In this document: one piece after another, positions 19,882 through 31,310 of the stretch
How positions within the stretch are numbered: position 1 is the stretch's first letter
Layout of the letters: the number at the start of each line of letters is the position of its first letter
Origin: Amblyomma americanum
Lineage: Eukaryota; Arthropoda; Arachnida; Ixodida; Ixodidae
NCBI RefSeq assembly: GCF_052857255.1
Contig: NC_135498.1
Coordinates: forward strand, 118,396,281 to 118,460,280
Length of the DNA: 64,000 nucleotides
Direction of reading: 5' to 3'
Notes under the pieces: generated by a model
What the model was told of the DNA's origin: nothing
What the model saw: only the letters and a program-made list of their open reading frames with translations
The model's database searches: none
Position numbers and translations under genes: made by a program

Positions 19882-22800
19882 CACCACCATCTGGCAGTGG
19901 AACTGTCGTGGGTTCGCGCGTAAGCGTCCGGTCCTCCAGCAGTTCCTCGCCGCGAGTGATCGCCCCGAACTAATAGCTCTCCAGGAATGCGACAAGAACA
20001 CGAAACTTGCCGGTTACAGTACATACCTATCGGAACGAGTAAAACCTCGAATAGCTACTCTCGTCAAACGTAACCTCACTGTCCTCCAACACAATTTAGA
20101 TCCAACTTTCCCCGAATACGTCTTCTTAGAAATATTACCCCGACCCTCGCGTAAACGTTGCACTAGTCTGTTTATAATTAATGTCTACAGCCCTCCCCGA
20201 GCTCATAAGGATATTTTCGGTCCGCTTTTCCTCAAAGCCCAGCAGCTGGCGCAGGGGCAACCCCTCCTCATTCTCGGTGACTTTAATGCGCATCACCGCG
20301 CTTGGGGCTACCACTATGACTCCGCTAAAGGTCGACGCCTTTGGAATGACTGGCATATGAACCAGCTGACTCTTATCACGGACGTGTCCTACCCCACTAG
20401 ACACGGTACGGGCCTACATCGTGATACAACGCCGGATCTAGTCTTTACGATCTCCGGAGTTAAACGACTTGGTGTCACACTCACGAAAACTTTGGGAGTG
20501 ATCACTTCGTACTCGAAATCGTAATACACGAGCCCACCAGGCAATGTACGCGGCCAGCTCAGGTGATTGACTGGGACTCCTTCCGGACGCACAGGAAACA
20601 GCAGGACAAACCTCCCGCTATAACTGATATCAAGGCGTGGACAACCGAAATTGTCAAACAAGTGGCCGACGCCACTCAAACCGTCGAGTTAGAGGACAGT
20701 ATCCCACACTGCGACCGCTACTACGCCCACCTGTGGGAGCGCAAGAAGTCGCTCGAAGCTCTACTTGCCACTCGGAAATGGGACCGCAATATCCGACGTA
20801 GACTGGCGCGCGCACATACGAATATCGAGAAATATGCAATAGAACTCACTCGACAGAGCTGGCACAACATATGTGACCAGATGAACAACACTCCAAACGC
20901 TCGTAAGACGTGGAACCTTCTTCGACATTTACTCGACCCAGCAGGAGGCAAGCTCCAAACACGCCAACAGCTCGAGCGAATCTTCCACCAGTATCCTGGC
21001 ACGTCTGACGAGCTTAAACAAGAGCTTATAAATACTTACATCCGCCTTGAACCAACAACCAACCTCCCTTTCTATCAGGGCGCGGAAAATCTCTGTCTAG
21101 ACGCTCCGATCACTTTAGCGGAGGTCCGAGCAGAACAAAATCGCCTCAAGACGACTTCGGCGGCCGGTCCTGACCGCATTTCAAATAAAATGCTTAGGAA
21201 TCTAGACGACGCATCAATTCATGCTCTTACCGACTATTTTCAAGAATGTTGGGCCAGCGGTACCATCCCTCAAGAGTGGAAATGCGCCAATCTAGTCCTC
21301 ATCCCCAAGCCAGGCAAACCACCAACTTTGGCCAACCTCCGTCCCATCTCTCACGTCCTGCGTTGGGAAGCTGATGGAACACGTTATCCAGACCAGACTC
21401 TCACGATACCTTGAAGACAACCATCTTCTACCAGACACTATGTTCGGCTTCCGCCCTCATTTAGCAGCCCCGGACATTATGCTTCTTCTCCATCATCAGG
21501 TAGTCATGAGACGTACACCAGACACGAAAGTCATCGTCGGCCTCGATGTTGCCAAGGCATTCGACAACGTCCTCCATGAAGCGATTCTTCAACACCTTCA
21601 AGCTCTCGGTGTCGGACATCACATGTATGCGTACATCCGAAACTTTCTCACGGACCGCACAGTGCAACTTAAAGCCGGCACGGGAGATCCTTCCATCATC
21701 TCTCCGGGAAACCGTGGCACGCCGCAAGGCGCCGTACTTTCTCCGATGCTTTTTAACGTCGCACTGATAGGCCTGCCGAAGCTACTGGCCGAGATCCCCC
21801 ACCTGCATCACAGCATTTATGCTGACGACCTCACACTTTGGATCACGCGCGGCAGTGACGGCCAGATTGAAGAGACTTTACAGACCGCGATCGAACGGAT
21901 CGGAGATTATCTAAGTACAGTTGGCCTCACGTGCTCGGCGACAAAATCCGAATATATCATCATTCCTTCCCCGGGACGACGCCCTTCAAAGATACTTCCG
22001 GACATCAACCTCCAGGTGCAAGGAAACCCGATTCCTCGAACAGACAACATCAGGATCCTGGGCTTGCATCTACAGGCCAACGGCAGCAACAACATCACGA
22101 TCCAACGCATCGACCAGTCGGTTGTGCAGATCGGACGCCTCCTTAAGCGAATCTCCAACAAGCATCATGGCATGCGAGAGTCCAACCTCCTGCGCCTCGT
22201 TCAAGCTTTCGTCTGCTCCCGCATCACCTACTCTGGACCCTACTTACGTCTCACTCGTGCCGAAAGCGAACAGCTAGACGCGTCACTTCGAAAAGCATAC
22301 AAGACGGCCCTAGGTCTTCCCATGTCCACAGCTACCCATAAGCTCATGGCTCTCGGAATCTCCAATACCGTGAGCGAACTGATCGAAGCAAGCCTCACCG
22401 CCCAGTATGAGCGGCTCTCACTCACACACGCTGGCCGAGCGGTACTGCAGCAAGTTGGGATCTCCCCGCCGAGATCGGCCCCAAGTTACGCTGAACTTAC
22501 ATCGGAATATCGCCTAAATCTCCGCATTCCTCCCATTCCCAAACGGATGCACACGGAACACCACGCCGAGAGACAGGCCGACCGGTCTCGTCAGTTCGAG
22601 AAACGCTTCAGCGGACGTCCGGACGTCACGTATACGGACGCCTCTTACCATCCATCGAGGCCAGCGATGGTGGCGGTAGCTCTCGCCCCTCACCGCAGCT
22701 GGTACACAGCCTGCAGCATTCGCAATGCAGAAACAGTCACCGCAGCTGAGGAGGTTGCCATTGCGCTCGCGCTAGCCGACCCTAATACCAAAGTCGTCAT

Positions 22801-23410
22801 CAGTGACTCTCAACAGGCTATTCGCAATTACGATGCTGGCCGTATCTCTTGCCAGGCGTTACACATTCTACGTTCTACAGCACCCTCTTCCACATCTCGC
22901 TTACTTCTTTGGGCTCCAGCCCACGAGTCGCTCAGCGGAAACGCCTAGGCACACACTCTCGATCGAGATCTCAGCTGCCGAGCCGAGAGTATGATCAGCC
23001 ACCCTGCTTCCGCTGACACTAATATCCCACGCGCTTCTCTACTCACCACTTACACGGACATACTCCAGCACTACCGACTCCAAAGGTGCACATATCCTCC
23101 CGCACACCGCGATCTAACAAGACGAGACGCCGTCCAATGGCGCAAACTACAAACTGGCAGCTTCCCAAACCCCCTCTTATACAGCAGGATCTTTCCGGAA
23201 CAGATAGCCCCCATGTGTAAACACTGCTCAACTCCGGCCACACTCATACACGTGGTGTGGACTTGTACACATTACAACACAGACAACGCAAACACCCCAG
23301 AGACGTGGGAGTCTCTCCTGTGTACTTCCAAGCCAGCAGACCAACGCTGGCTTATCCAGCGCGCGGTGGAGGCCGTGGCATCCCAAAGGATCCCCGCCGA
23401 CCTCCTCTAA
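19862..23410 (+). pseudogene. LINE B ORF2: endonuclease, RT, RNase H, CCHC tail
   Basis: The ATG at 19,862 overlaps the end of ORF1. Endonuclease: WQWNCRG, ALQEC, GDFNAHHRAWG, TTPDLVF, and GSDHFVLE in the next frame after a shift in the A-run near 20,485. RT: PKPGKPPTLANLRPIS, a second shift near 21,360, then FGFRPH, LDVAKAFDNV, GTPQGAVLSPMLFN and YADD at 21,818-21,829. RNase H: VTYTDAS, EEVAIALAL, VISDSQQAIRNY and LLLWAPAHESLSGNA. TAG at 22,946-22,948 interrupts right after the last motif; the frame continues to CKHCSTPATLIHVVWTC and stops at 23,410. Two frameshifts and one stop are all that separate it from an open frame. The family makes the nick and copies RNA at the target. Confidence 0.9.
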
Positions 23411-23477
23411 GTCAGCGCAACCGGTCCTTTGACTGGTCCCCTGTTTTGGGGCGCAATAAAAGAGTTTACCTACGTAC

Positions 23478-23573
23478 CACCTGAACCGCGCCGTAAGGGA
23501 AGGGATAAAGGAGGTAGTGAAAGAAGAAGTTAAGAAAGAGGTGCCGTAGTGGATGGCTCCGGAATAATTTTTG
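23478..23573 (-). mobile_element. Ruka-like SINE, part 2 (split by LINE B)
   Basis: Continues from 17,785 through the pyrimidine tract to cggaataattt. The body and tRNA head beyond that are missing, so the SINE was already 5'-truncated. Confidence 0.85.
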
Positions 23574-24265
23574 ACTTAAAATGTTCTCTGGGACATTATG
23601 CCACGCGACTATCCACGCCTTGCCGCAGCTGCGCGCGTTGAGCCAACGGCACTCGCTCCTCGCAACTGCCGGAAATAGCGTGACGCTCCATTCGCTATAT
23701 AAAAACAAGTGGCGTGTGCATACATTCGTGCGATTACCTTAACTGAGTTTTCGCCTGTCTTGCTAGGTCCAGCCCGGTTGAACCACAGGTAACTTTTGAG
23801 CGCTAAAAGCTCCACTTCTCGAATACAAATCTGAAGGAAAAATGACGCATGGATTTGACCTCTGGGATGCCGCGCATGTGGCTGAGACATCAAACAAATC
23901 ACATGTCGCACTGGTACCGCTCGTCAACAGCTGCGCTGACCGCGGCTCAAACCGCTGGCTCTCAGAATTCGCGTCACGTGCCTAACCACGTAATTCGCTC
24001 CTGCTGATTAAAGGCCAGAGCTCGCCGCCTGGACACCCCCCCACCCCCTCCCCCACACACAAGTCACATGTGTGAGAGCCCGTAAGGCAAGCACTTTCGT
24101 TTATAATATTCTTTCAGTCGCAACAACAACAGACACCGCAGAAGGCGATGTGGCTTCCATGCCCTACAAGAATGGGATCTATAGGAGCTCACACCAATCT
24201 GGCGAGTGCTCCTTGTCACCGGGTGTATCTGCTGCTAAACCGTCGTCGTCGTTGTGGAGGATGCA
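23574..24265. other. No feature recognised
   Basis: Mixed-composition sequence with a C-rich run (24,037-24,060) and a short cgtcgtcgtcgt repeat just before the next SINE. Open frames here are short and mutually overlapping. Confidence 0.4.
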
Positions 24266-24581
24266 CCCACCGCGGTGACTCAGTGGTTAGGCCGCTCGAC
24301 AACAGATCCGGATTTCCCGGGTTCGAACCCGACCGCGTCGGCAGCGCTTTTATGCAGGCAAAACGCTAAGGCGCCCGTGTGCTGTGCGATGTCACTGCAC
24401 GGTAAAAATCCCCAGGTGGTCGAAAGTATTCCGGAGCCCTCCACTTTGGCACCTCCTCTATCCTTTCTTATTTCACTCGCTCATTTACCCTTTCCCTTAC
24501 GGCGCGCTTCAGGTGTCCAACGATATATGAAACAGATACTACGCCATTTCCTTTCCCCAAAAAACCAATTATTATTATTAA
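24266..24581 (+). mobile_element. Ruka-like SINE, full length
   Basis: Head with A box (tgactcagtggttaggc) and B box (gggttcgaaccc), gtgctgtgcgatgtcactg, ccaggtggtcgaaagtattc, the pyrimidine tract, the tail tactacgccatttccttt, and a final (ATT)n. Confidence 0.9.
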
Positions 24582-25470
24582 GCAAGGTCTCCAAGGGTTC
24601 TCTACTTACCGTACTTGGTCCCACCCCTGGTGATTGTGGGCAAGCCCAAATTGTGTGGTCGAGGGTCCATCTCGCCCCACAGTGTTGCACTGATCGTTAT
24701 TCCTAAGCTATTGTAGCACGTAAAACGCCCGGACCATCCGAGGCCGCAACATAGAGACTGCGGATGAAGGTTCAATGGAGCTCGCTTGTGTAGGAACGGA
24801 TACGAAGGTTAAAATTAGCGACAGCAAAATCATTGTCTAAAATTTTGGAAAAGAGATGATGTCACTGGAAGCGGCCAAAGTCCTCACCCAAAGAACGCTG
24901 AATAGGAAAACTCAGTTAATTTGAACGCCCGCGCACGCTGCCTTCACTGGTTACGAGGCGGTTCACGAGTTATCGCTAGCTAACTTCCGGAAAGCCGTCG
25001 CCACCCCCCCCCCCCCCGCCCCCGCCCACTGGGCATACGAATAGCGCCATAAAAACTGCGGGGAAACAATCGACCATTATAAATTGGGACGTAGACTGGC
25101 ACCCCCGCTACATGTTGGCCTAAATAATAAAGAAGCTGTCGTGTGGAGGCGGCTCCAATATATTTCCTGCCAACGCATACGTAGTTCTAGCCTAAGACGC
25201 TGGAGAGCGCGGGAAGGTTTCTAATCAGACGGATGCCTTCCAAAAGCCCTCCTGTGCCTGCAGCATTTAAGATTCCCACACAATTGTGCACTTAATTTCT
25301 TAACCACACATCAGCGACCGAAGCAGCAACAACGCGCTAAAAGCTCTCCCCTAACCGCACTTTGGGTCAGGAAACTGGCCCCTGAATTTTTATGCTAATC
25401 CGCTGTCCTAGTGTGAATTTTCATGTATCGCGTTGCTGTTTGGATTGCAGATGTGTAAAGAAACTTTTGT
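24582..25470. other. No feature recognised; poly-C run
   Basis: No gene or repeat was identified. A C-rich homopolymer lies at about 24,999-25,025 (C run broken by one G), which may be length-variable or mis-sized. Confidence 0.4.
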
Positions 25471-25782
25471 AATAATAATTGGTTTTTTGGGGGAAAGGAA
25501 ATGGCGCAGTATCTGTCTCATATACCGTTGGACACCTTAACCGCGCCGTAAGGGAATGGTAAAGGAGGGAGTGAAAGAAGGAAGAAAGAGAGAGGTGCCG
25601 TAGTGGAGGGCTCCGGAATAATTTCGACCATCTGGGGATCTTTAACGTGCGCTGACATCGCACAGCACACAAGCGCCTTAGCGTTTTTCCTCCATAAAAA
25701 CGCAGCCGCCGCGGTCGGGTTAGAACCTGGGAACTCCGGATCAGTAGTCGAGCGCCATAACCACTGAGCCACCGCGGCGGGG
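25471..25782 (-). mobile_element. Ruka-like SINE, full length, with target duplication
   Basis: All parts of the consensus are present on the minus strand, from the (ATT)n end to the tRNA head (ccgcggtggctcagtggtt). Flanks aaacttttgt (25,461-25,470) and aaactttcgt (25,792-25,801) form a 10-bp target duplication with one difference, with a short A-run before the right one. Confidence 0.9.
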
Positions 25783-25969
25783 TAAAAAAAAAAACTTTCG
25801 TAGCGAAAGCTACACCAGGATAGCCAGCGGTGCATTTTAGTTCAGTGTCACTAGTGTACTCAGCATTCGCCACTAGCTGCACCGCGCCACAAGTGTTCCC
25901 CCGCAGTGTCGTGCGGCACCTTCCTCAAAATACAGTTTCCGGTCCTCTTTCTTCTTTCCCTCTCTCCTT

Positions 25970-26207
25970 GCCGCCACGGTGGCTGAGTGGTTATGGCGCT
26001 CAGCTGCTGGCGCGTAAGATGCGGGTTCGATCTCGGCTGCGGCGGTCGAATTTCGATGGAGGCGAAATTCAAGAGGCCCATGTGCTGTACGATGTCAGTG
26101 CACGTTAAAGAACCCCAAGTGGTCTAAATTTTCATAGCCCTTCACTACGGCGTCTCTCATAGCCTGAGTCGCATTGGGACGTTAAACCCCCATAAACCAA
26201 ACTAAAC
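25970..26207 (+). mobile_element. Second tRNA-derived SINE family (cataaaccaaac end)
   Basis: Head gccacggtggctgagtggtt with B box gcgggttcgatctc; the body shares gtcagtgcacgttaaagaac with Ruka but then reads ctctcatagcctgagtcgc, gggacgttaaaccc and ends ccataaaccaaactaaac. The distinct 3' end points to a different LINE partner from Ruka. Confidence 0.8.
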
Positions 26208-26210
26208 ATT

Positions 26211-26402
26211 TCCCTCTCACCTATCCCTTCCTTTTCGGCGCGTTTAGACTGGCTACGGAGATATCTGGGACTGTTACTGCGGCTATTACTTTCCTCAGTG
26301 ACCAAACAAAACAAGTGAGCCGCCGGCGTTCATTGGCGTTGACAGCGTTCTAGGGGCCATTCGTTTTCACCAATGGAAAGGCGCACAACTGGCTCCCTCT
26401 GG
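26211..26402 (+). repeat. Dispersed repeat shared with 3.72-3.91 kb
   Basis: Parallels 3,730-3,905 through ccaaacaaaacaagtgag, ccggcgttcat and ggaaaggcgcacaactggctcc. Confidence 0.6.
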
Positions 26403-26559
26403 TCGCTTCATTGTTGGAGGGGAATGACTCCCTGGGTCATCGGAGACCTCCATATCGCTTTCATGTACATACATGTGGTTGGTGTCCAACTCCAGAAACC
26501 TGCTTTTATTGCGTTCCGCACACTGGATAGACCATACCTATTCTTTTGGATTGCATATC

Positions 26560-26880
26560 ATGAGTCTGGCTTGAGGAATTGCCACTCCCCATCGACTGCA
26601 AGACCGCCCAGTTCACCTTCATTTTTAAATCCAACAAAGCAGTAAGCCGGGCTAGTTGCATGGTGCCTTTTTTGCAAGGAAAGAGCGCAGCAGAAGGTAA
26701 TCGACACGGAAACCTCCGTCCCATCTCCTGTGTGGGCAAACTCATAAAGACGATGGTATCCGACAGGTCGTCCGAGTTCATGCAATCCCAACACATTTAT
26801 GCAGACACCGTGTTCGGGTTTCCCCACACTGATCTGCACAGAATGCCCTGCTACTCTAGGCTACTCTAGCCCAAGTTACT
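26560..26880 (+). pseudogene. RT fragment of a LINE A/B-type element
   Basis: The frame at 26,579-26,869 reads FIFKSNKA, then GNLRPISCVGKLIKTMV, then QHIYADTVFGF. These are RT motifs matching LINE A (NLRPISLTSCVGKLMEHVV) with a small gap (LTS missing) and a broken end at FGF. It is about 100 residues with nothing of ORF1, endonuclease or palm on either side, so an isolated relic. Confidence 0.7.
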
Positions 26881-26926
26881 CTAGACTAGTGCCAATTTTA
26901 TGCACTCGGTTTCATTCACGACAAAG

Positions 26927-27184
26927 TTAATATTAATAATTGGTTTTTGGGGAAAGGAAATGGCGCAGTACCTGTCTCATATATCGCTGGACACCTGAAC
27001 CGCGCCGTAAGGAAAGGGATAAAAGAGGGAGTGAAAGGAGAAAGGAAGAGAGAGGTGCCGTGTTGTGGAGGGCTTCGGAATAGTTTCGACCACCTGGTGA
27101 TCTTTAACGTGCACTGACATCGCATAGCACACGGGCGCCTTAGGGATTTGTCTCCATAAAAACGCAGCCGCCGCGGTCGGGTTC
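26927..27184 (-). mobile_element. Ruka-like SINE, head-truncated
   Basis: Complete from the (ATT)n tail through the body to the B-box region (gccgcggtcgggttc), then stops; the A box is gone. Confidence 0.85.
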
Positions 27185-28261
27185 AAATTTGATTTCATTT
27201 TTAAAACCTTGGCTAAAGTTATGCGGGACAACCTGTATGTTCGATATTGCCGAAAGATGGCGGTGTATAATTCGTCATTTTTTTCAATGCGTGGCAACAG
27301 TGAAGGTTGTTCCGTACAGTTATCGGAGGCTAATGTTCGTTTGGTTTATTTCATGGTTGTGTATAACGAATTGGTAAAATATTACAAGACTATTTCGTTA
27401 CTTGGCTGTTCACATATGCAGATGACTACTCGTCCTTCGCCTGAGACGGATTCGTTGAGAAGAACGTCATTTTGACGCTGTTGTCTATTTAAAATGTCGC
27501 AATTATTGCATGTTGTGACACCGAATGCATACCAACAGGCCTTCTAATCTTTGCAGCTTTCGTGAATGGCACAAGCTTCTCGTTGAGTCCCTTATGAGGC
27601 CGCGTGCGCTATATTATCTCTTTAATCATCACCCTCATGTAAATAAGCCTGACTAATCCCTGTTCAGGAGAACGGCTTCTCCCTTATCCCTCAAACAAAT
27701 CGTGCCCTTTGACAGGTTCGGCCACCTTATCCCCGGAAACTACTTAATCTCATCTGACCATCTAATATTCTGCCGCCTGTTTCGCTTGCCTCCTCCTACG
27801 ATCCTACCACTTATGACTATCGGTTATCTGTTTTGACATCACATGTGTTCGCAATGGCCATTTGTTCTTGATTTCAAATACGCTAAGATGTAGCCGAGTA
27901 TGTTCACTGGCCAGTTCTCCTCTCTTACTGTGGCGTAACGTGCATCTATCATGTTATTCCTATAGTCCGCTGTGCTGCCCGCAACCTAATTACAAGGCTT
28001 TCCGGAAGCATAGGCAATGTTTCAGCTTCATATGTAAGCGCGGGCAAGATAAAAATGTGTAATGCTTACGTCGTGAAGGATACTGGAAATCAGCTATTCA
28101 TGACCTGAGAGTTGCTGCTAAATACACGACAGAAAATTAATTTTTTTTATTTTCCTGGTTATATCCATTGCGTCGTCATAATGAACGTCTATCTGCCCTT
28201 AGTATATGCATTCAGGTTTCGCATACAAAAGTAAAATACGCTGCCCTTCCGAGACAGGTGA
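27185..28261. other. No feature recognised
   Basis: AT-rich sequence of about 1.1 kb with only short conflicting frames. No match to other parts of the window was noticed. Confidence 0.4.
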
Positions 28262-28930
28262 AAAAAAATGTCCCCATCGTCTGGAAGATGTTGGAGTAAG
28301 GAGCGTTAGCTGCTTGGTAGCGCGATCTATTGTCCATGATATGCATTTCCACGTGTTTAGGCTACTTTTCCTTACATCACGGCGAGCGGGTGCCTTCCGC
28401 TTTGAGGTCGGATATTTTTTTACCAATTTTGGCCGAAAGTTTTTCGACTCTTTGGAGGGCCATTTTTCCTTACCTCAAGGCGGTAGGTGCCCTGAATGAA
28501 TGAATGAATGAATGAATGAATGAATGAAAACTTTATTGTCCACCCAGAAGGAGACCCCAAATCCGCGATCCCGGCACGCAGACCTTGGACGTGGCTAAGG
28601 AATCCTCCTCAGACAAGTGAAGATGCACTGCTTTTTTACGGCCGCAGCCGCTAGGCGGGTGGCTTGCTGCTGAATTCCGGGGTCCTTACTCCACAGCGAA
28701 ACTTATCAGGCTTCAGTACTGTTGATGTTTAAGCCGGCGCCCGGGGAATCGGCGCATTCCCAAATTATGTGACGAAAGGTGCCCCTGTCACCACAATTCG
28801 CCATGAGGTACGAAGTTGTGAGCTACCGAGTGCTGACGTCACGGCCGTCATTTTAAGCCTGACCATAAATAAATATTAGCCTAATTAGGCGATACTGGTG
28901 TCTTACATGTACTCACCGAGGCTTTTCTTC
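28262..28930. repeat. Repeat shared with 38.24-38.43 kb, interrupted here
   Basis: 28,278-28,335 matches 38,243-38,310 (cgtctggaag, gagcgttagctg, ttggtagcgc) and 28,815-28,920 matches 38,315-38,425 (gctgacgtcacggccg, acatgtactcaccgag). About 480 bases between the two halves, including a LINE end, are extra here. Confidence 0.65.
28494..28815 (-). mobile_element. LINE 3' end with (CATT)n tail
   Basis: The plus strand begins with eight or so gaat units (28,495-28,527) then aaaactttattgtccaccc. Read on the minus strand this is a 3' UTR ending in aataaagtttt followed by (cattt/catt)n. A word resembling the CCHC-tail region (aatcggcgcattcccaaattatgtg) lies at 28,748-28,772. Family unknown; only the end remains. 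Confidence 0.55.
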
Positions 28931-29334
28931 TTGGCCCCTTTCACAATGTGTACGTCATGTTGTGAAGAACAAATAAAAAATGAAAAAAAAAATATTAACT
29001 TCCTTAGCTTATTTTGGTCTCTAAGAAGTTCTAGTCATCTAGTCGAGTGCAAATATCTCATTTGTTTTAGGATGGCCTCATTATTACTTAGTATAAGCGA
29101 GTAATCATAGTAATGTGACTCGCTAATTTCGACGTCACAAAATCAGTGACGTCACCAATCGTTTACTTATTCGATATACTTACAACGTCATCAATCAATC
29201 AGCAACTGGGTTGCTATATCGATTTATTATGGGTGGCCGCCATCTTCAATTCCTCGTTTTCACGCTGAATGGGGGTGGTAGCAGACCCCACGAAATATAG
29301 AAGCATCATGAAAATGAGCTAACGCTCTTAAAAC
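28931..29334. other. No feature recognised
   Basis: AT-rich, with several cgtcac/gtgacgtc words near 29,130-29,155 of unknown meaning. No gene. Confidence 0.4.
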
Positions 29335-30210
29335 TTTGTACATCTTTGAAATATTCTGAAGGGCACTCGATTTTGCTTTGCTATTACTCTTCTAAGGTAC
29401 TTATCAAGGCAGTGTGATTAGCGAATCGCGAATTTCCAGGCTTTTGCCGAACAGCTTTTACCGCTAACTCTTCTCAGTTCAAGGTCCTGAATACATAACT
29501 TTAACGCGGTGGTATAGTACTGAATAGATATTGTCGTCCTGCACTGACGTCCTTTCCGTCTTGGATATTATCACTTTCCTTAGGGATGTATATTGTACCT
29601 ATAAGGCCGGTATAGTTGTATTTTTCAGCAGCTTTGCATACTTATCTTCTAAACACTGGAAAGGCAATGCCCACTGAACTGCTTTGGATTCAAATAAGTG
29701 AAACGTTTTCTCCTACTACACGCAGGACAATATCGGGGTTGCTTATATTGTGCGTATATCTTTATGACCTGGCTTAAGGTGTAAATATCGGCCACAGCCA
29801 CTCGCCGCTGCTGGGAAGGTCAGCCACCTTCGTTGGTCAACGAAAGTCTAAGATCCCTCAAACGTTTCAACGATTACCTTAGTGAATACCTTGCATGATC
29901 ATGGTTTGTTTGCTGATGCAAGTTGTGCTACTCTGAAATCGAGCAATTCTTTTTCTCAGCTTATCCCGCTGTCTGTGGTATAGGAAATCCATCTTGAACT
30001 GTTTTATTACCTGAAAGTATTGAAAGCTTTGAGCGCTAATTTCGCGGTGATTAATGCACGGGAGGCGTTGAACTGAATTTTTTAACAAAAAAGCTTATGA
30101 TGATTACTGCCAGCGCCAAACCCAACAGCATAATAACGGAGGGAATGGTGTTCGTACTCTCGTCTAAGTCGAAATTGTTTTACGATTCGGCATGGTTTAT
30201 TCCTTCAGGT
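29335..30210 (+). repeat. Segment matching 62,240-63,145
   Basis: Collinear for ~0.88 kb: gaaatattntgaaggg, ttatcaaggcagtgtgat, agtactgaatagatattgtc, tatattgtacctataaggcc, agcgctaatttcgcggtg and the end gtagatccacaacc. In the right copy it follows directly after the big duplication and a short microsatellite. In the left copy it is separated by ~11.7 kb that includes LINE B. Confidence 0.8.
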
Positions 30211-31163
30211 CAGTAGATCCACAACCCGGTTGTGGCCACGTACTGGGCCAATGAAATGAGTGAAAGTTGCGTGGTCTTATCTGGCTGGTTGACGAGTTGA
30301 TCCCAGCATTCCGCAGATGGAGCTGGCAGGAGGGCCCGTGGGGGAGGGTTATTTCGCATCCACAGAGGATGTGGGCCTGAGTGGCGGATGAACTGTGTTT
30401 GCAATTTGGGCATGTGGGGTCGTATTCCCCATTGGTGATCAGTTATAGGCTTGAGTAGCCGAAAATTAAGGGCGTCTGCAATCTTCGGAGCAGGGTGGCT
30501 TATGCTCGGTCCACGTCGGGTTCAAGAGGCGGGAAATGGCGTCACGTCTTTTTATGAACATTGGTGATGTCGGCACAAGTCTGGGGGGCTTCAGCGAGTG
30601 CTCCAAGACCCGTGGCACGACCGCCGGGATTGTTAATCCTCGGGCAAGTCGGCCGGCTTCTTCCTTACCAGCCTGTTATGCGTCAGTGGTGTAGGCAGGG
30701 GCTTATTAGTTTTCAATATTTTAGGTTGCCCCAACCTGGTATATGTCCCTTCGTTACCACAGTTGCCCTCATGGGCGGGTACCCAGATTAGGTTAATTTT
30801 GCGGTTGGGAGGGCAGCCGCGCAGGGTGCGTGCGACGGCAATGCAGATGCAGCCTGCCGAGTAGTTTAGGATTGCTCGTGTTGAGTCACCGAGGACTGTG
30901 CGCGTACAGCGGTCAGCGATAGCCAGCGCTATGGCTGCCTCTTCTGCTACGGCGAGGGAGGGGGCGCACACCGCGGCAGCGGAGCTAAGGGTAGATCGCG
31001 GCGTGGTTTCACAGACCACGTAGGTTGTGCCTTGCGTTGCCGCGTCCATGTGTAGTGTGTTCAACAGCACGATAGAAATCATCCAGTTCTCGGGCGTTGT
31101 GCTAAAGGCACGCGTCGTGTCGGCGAGGCAGCCGCTTCTTCGGTAGGGGGTTTGACAAAAAGA
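30190..31163 (-). mobile_element. LINE D, 3' fragment (RNase H end)
   Basis: Third copy of the fragment at 8,478 and 49,998. One frame (within 31,349-30,633) is open through most of RNase H: YRRSGCLADTTRAFST, MDAATQGTTYV (first Asp), EEAAIALAIA, VLGDSTRAILNY and INLIWVPAHEGNCGNE. The best preserved of the three, but with no RT, so not functional. It joins an STPR-like piece at its left protein end. Confidence 0.8.
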
Positions 31164-31214
31164 CAGGTTTGACAGGTCTCTCCTCCGGCTACTGTCGCTG
31201 CTGCTAGCGCTTGG

Positions 31215-31310
31215 GACACCGGACGTTAAACATGCCTGTCTCGCGGCGGCATATTCACGGCGGCGTTTAGCCAGTCGTTCGATGCGCTGTTCGTGTGATG
31301 ACCGCCCATA
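31215..31310 (-). pseudogene. STPR-like basic peptide fused in frame to LINE D relic
   Basis: The frame that runs into LINE D begins with EQRIERLAKRRREYAAARQACL, comparable to ERLAKQRRKAESATPEVRQACL at 3.6 kb (plus strand). The in-frame junction with LINE D is probably chance. Confidence 0.4.

Larger units (their letters stand above)
17786..23477 (+). mobile_element. LINE B: near full-length RNase H-type LINE inside a SINE
   Basis: 5,692 bp, flanked by a perfect 13-bp target duplication cacctgaaccgcg (17,773-17,785; 23,478-23,490). It has a GC-rich 5' UTR, ORF1 (18,129-19,881) and ORF2 (19,862-23,410) overlapping by 20 bases in the +1 frame, and a short 3' UTR with caataaaag and gtttacctacgtac at the end. 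Same family as LINE A. Relatively few disabling changes and an exact target duplication make it the youngest large element in the window. Confidence 0.9.

Noticed and set aside
24999..25025. Poly-C run as a functional element
   Set aside because: Homopolymer prone to sequencing and slippage error; no context.
28495..28527. CRISPR-like or satellite array
   Set aside because: It is a 4-bp microsatellite at a LINE end. No repeat-spacer structure exists in the window, and the organism is eukaryotic.
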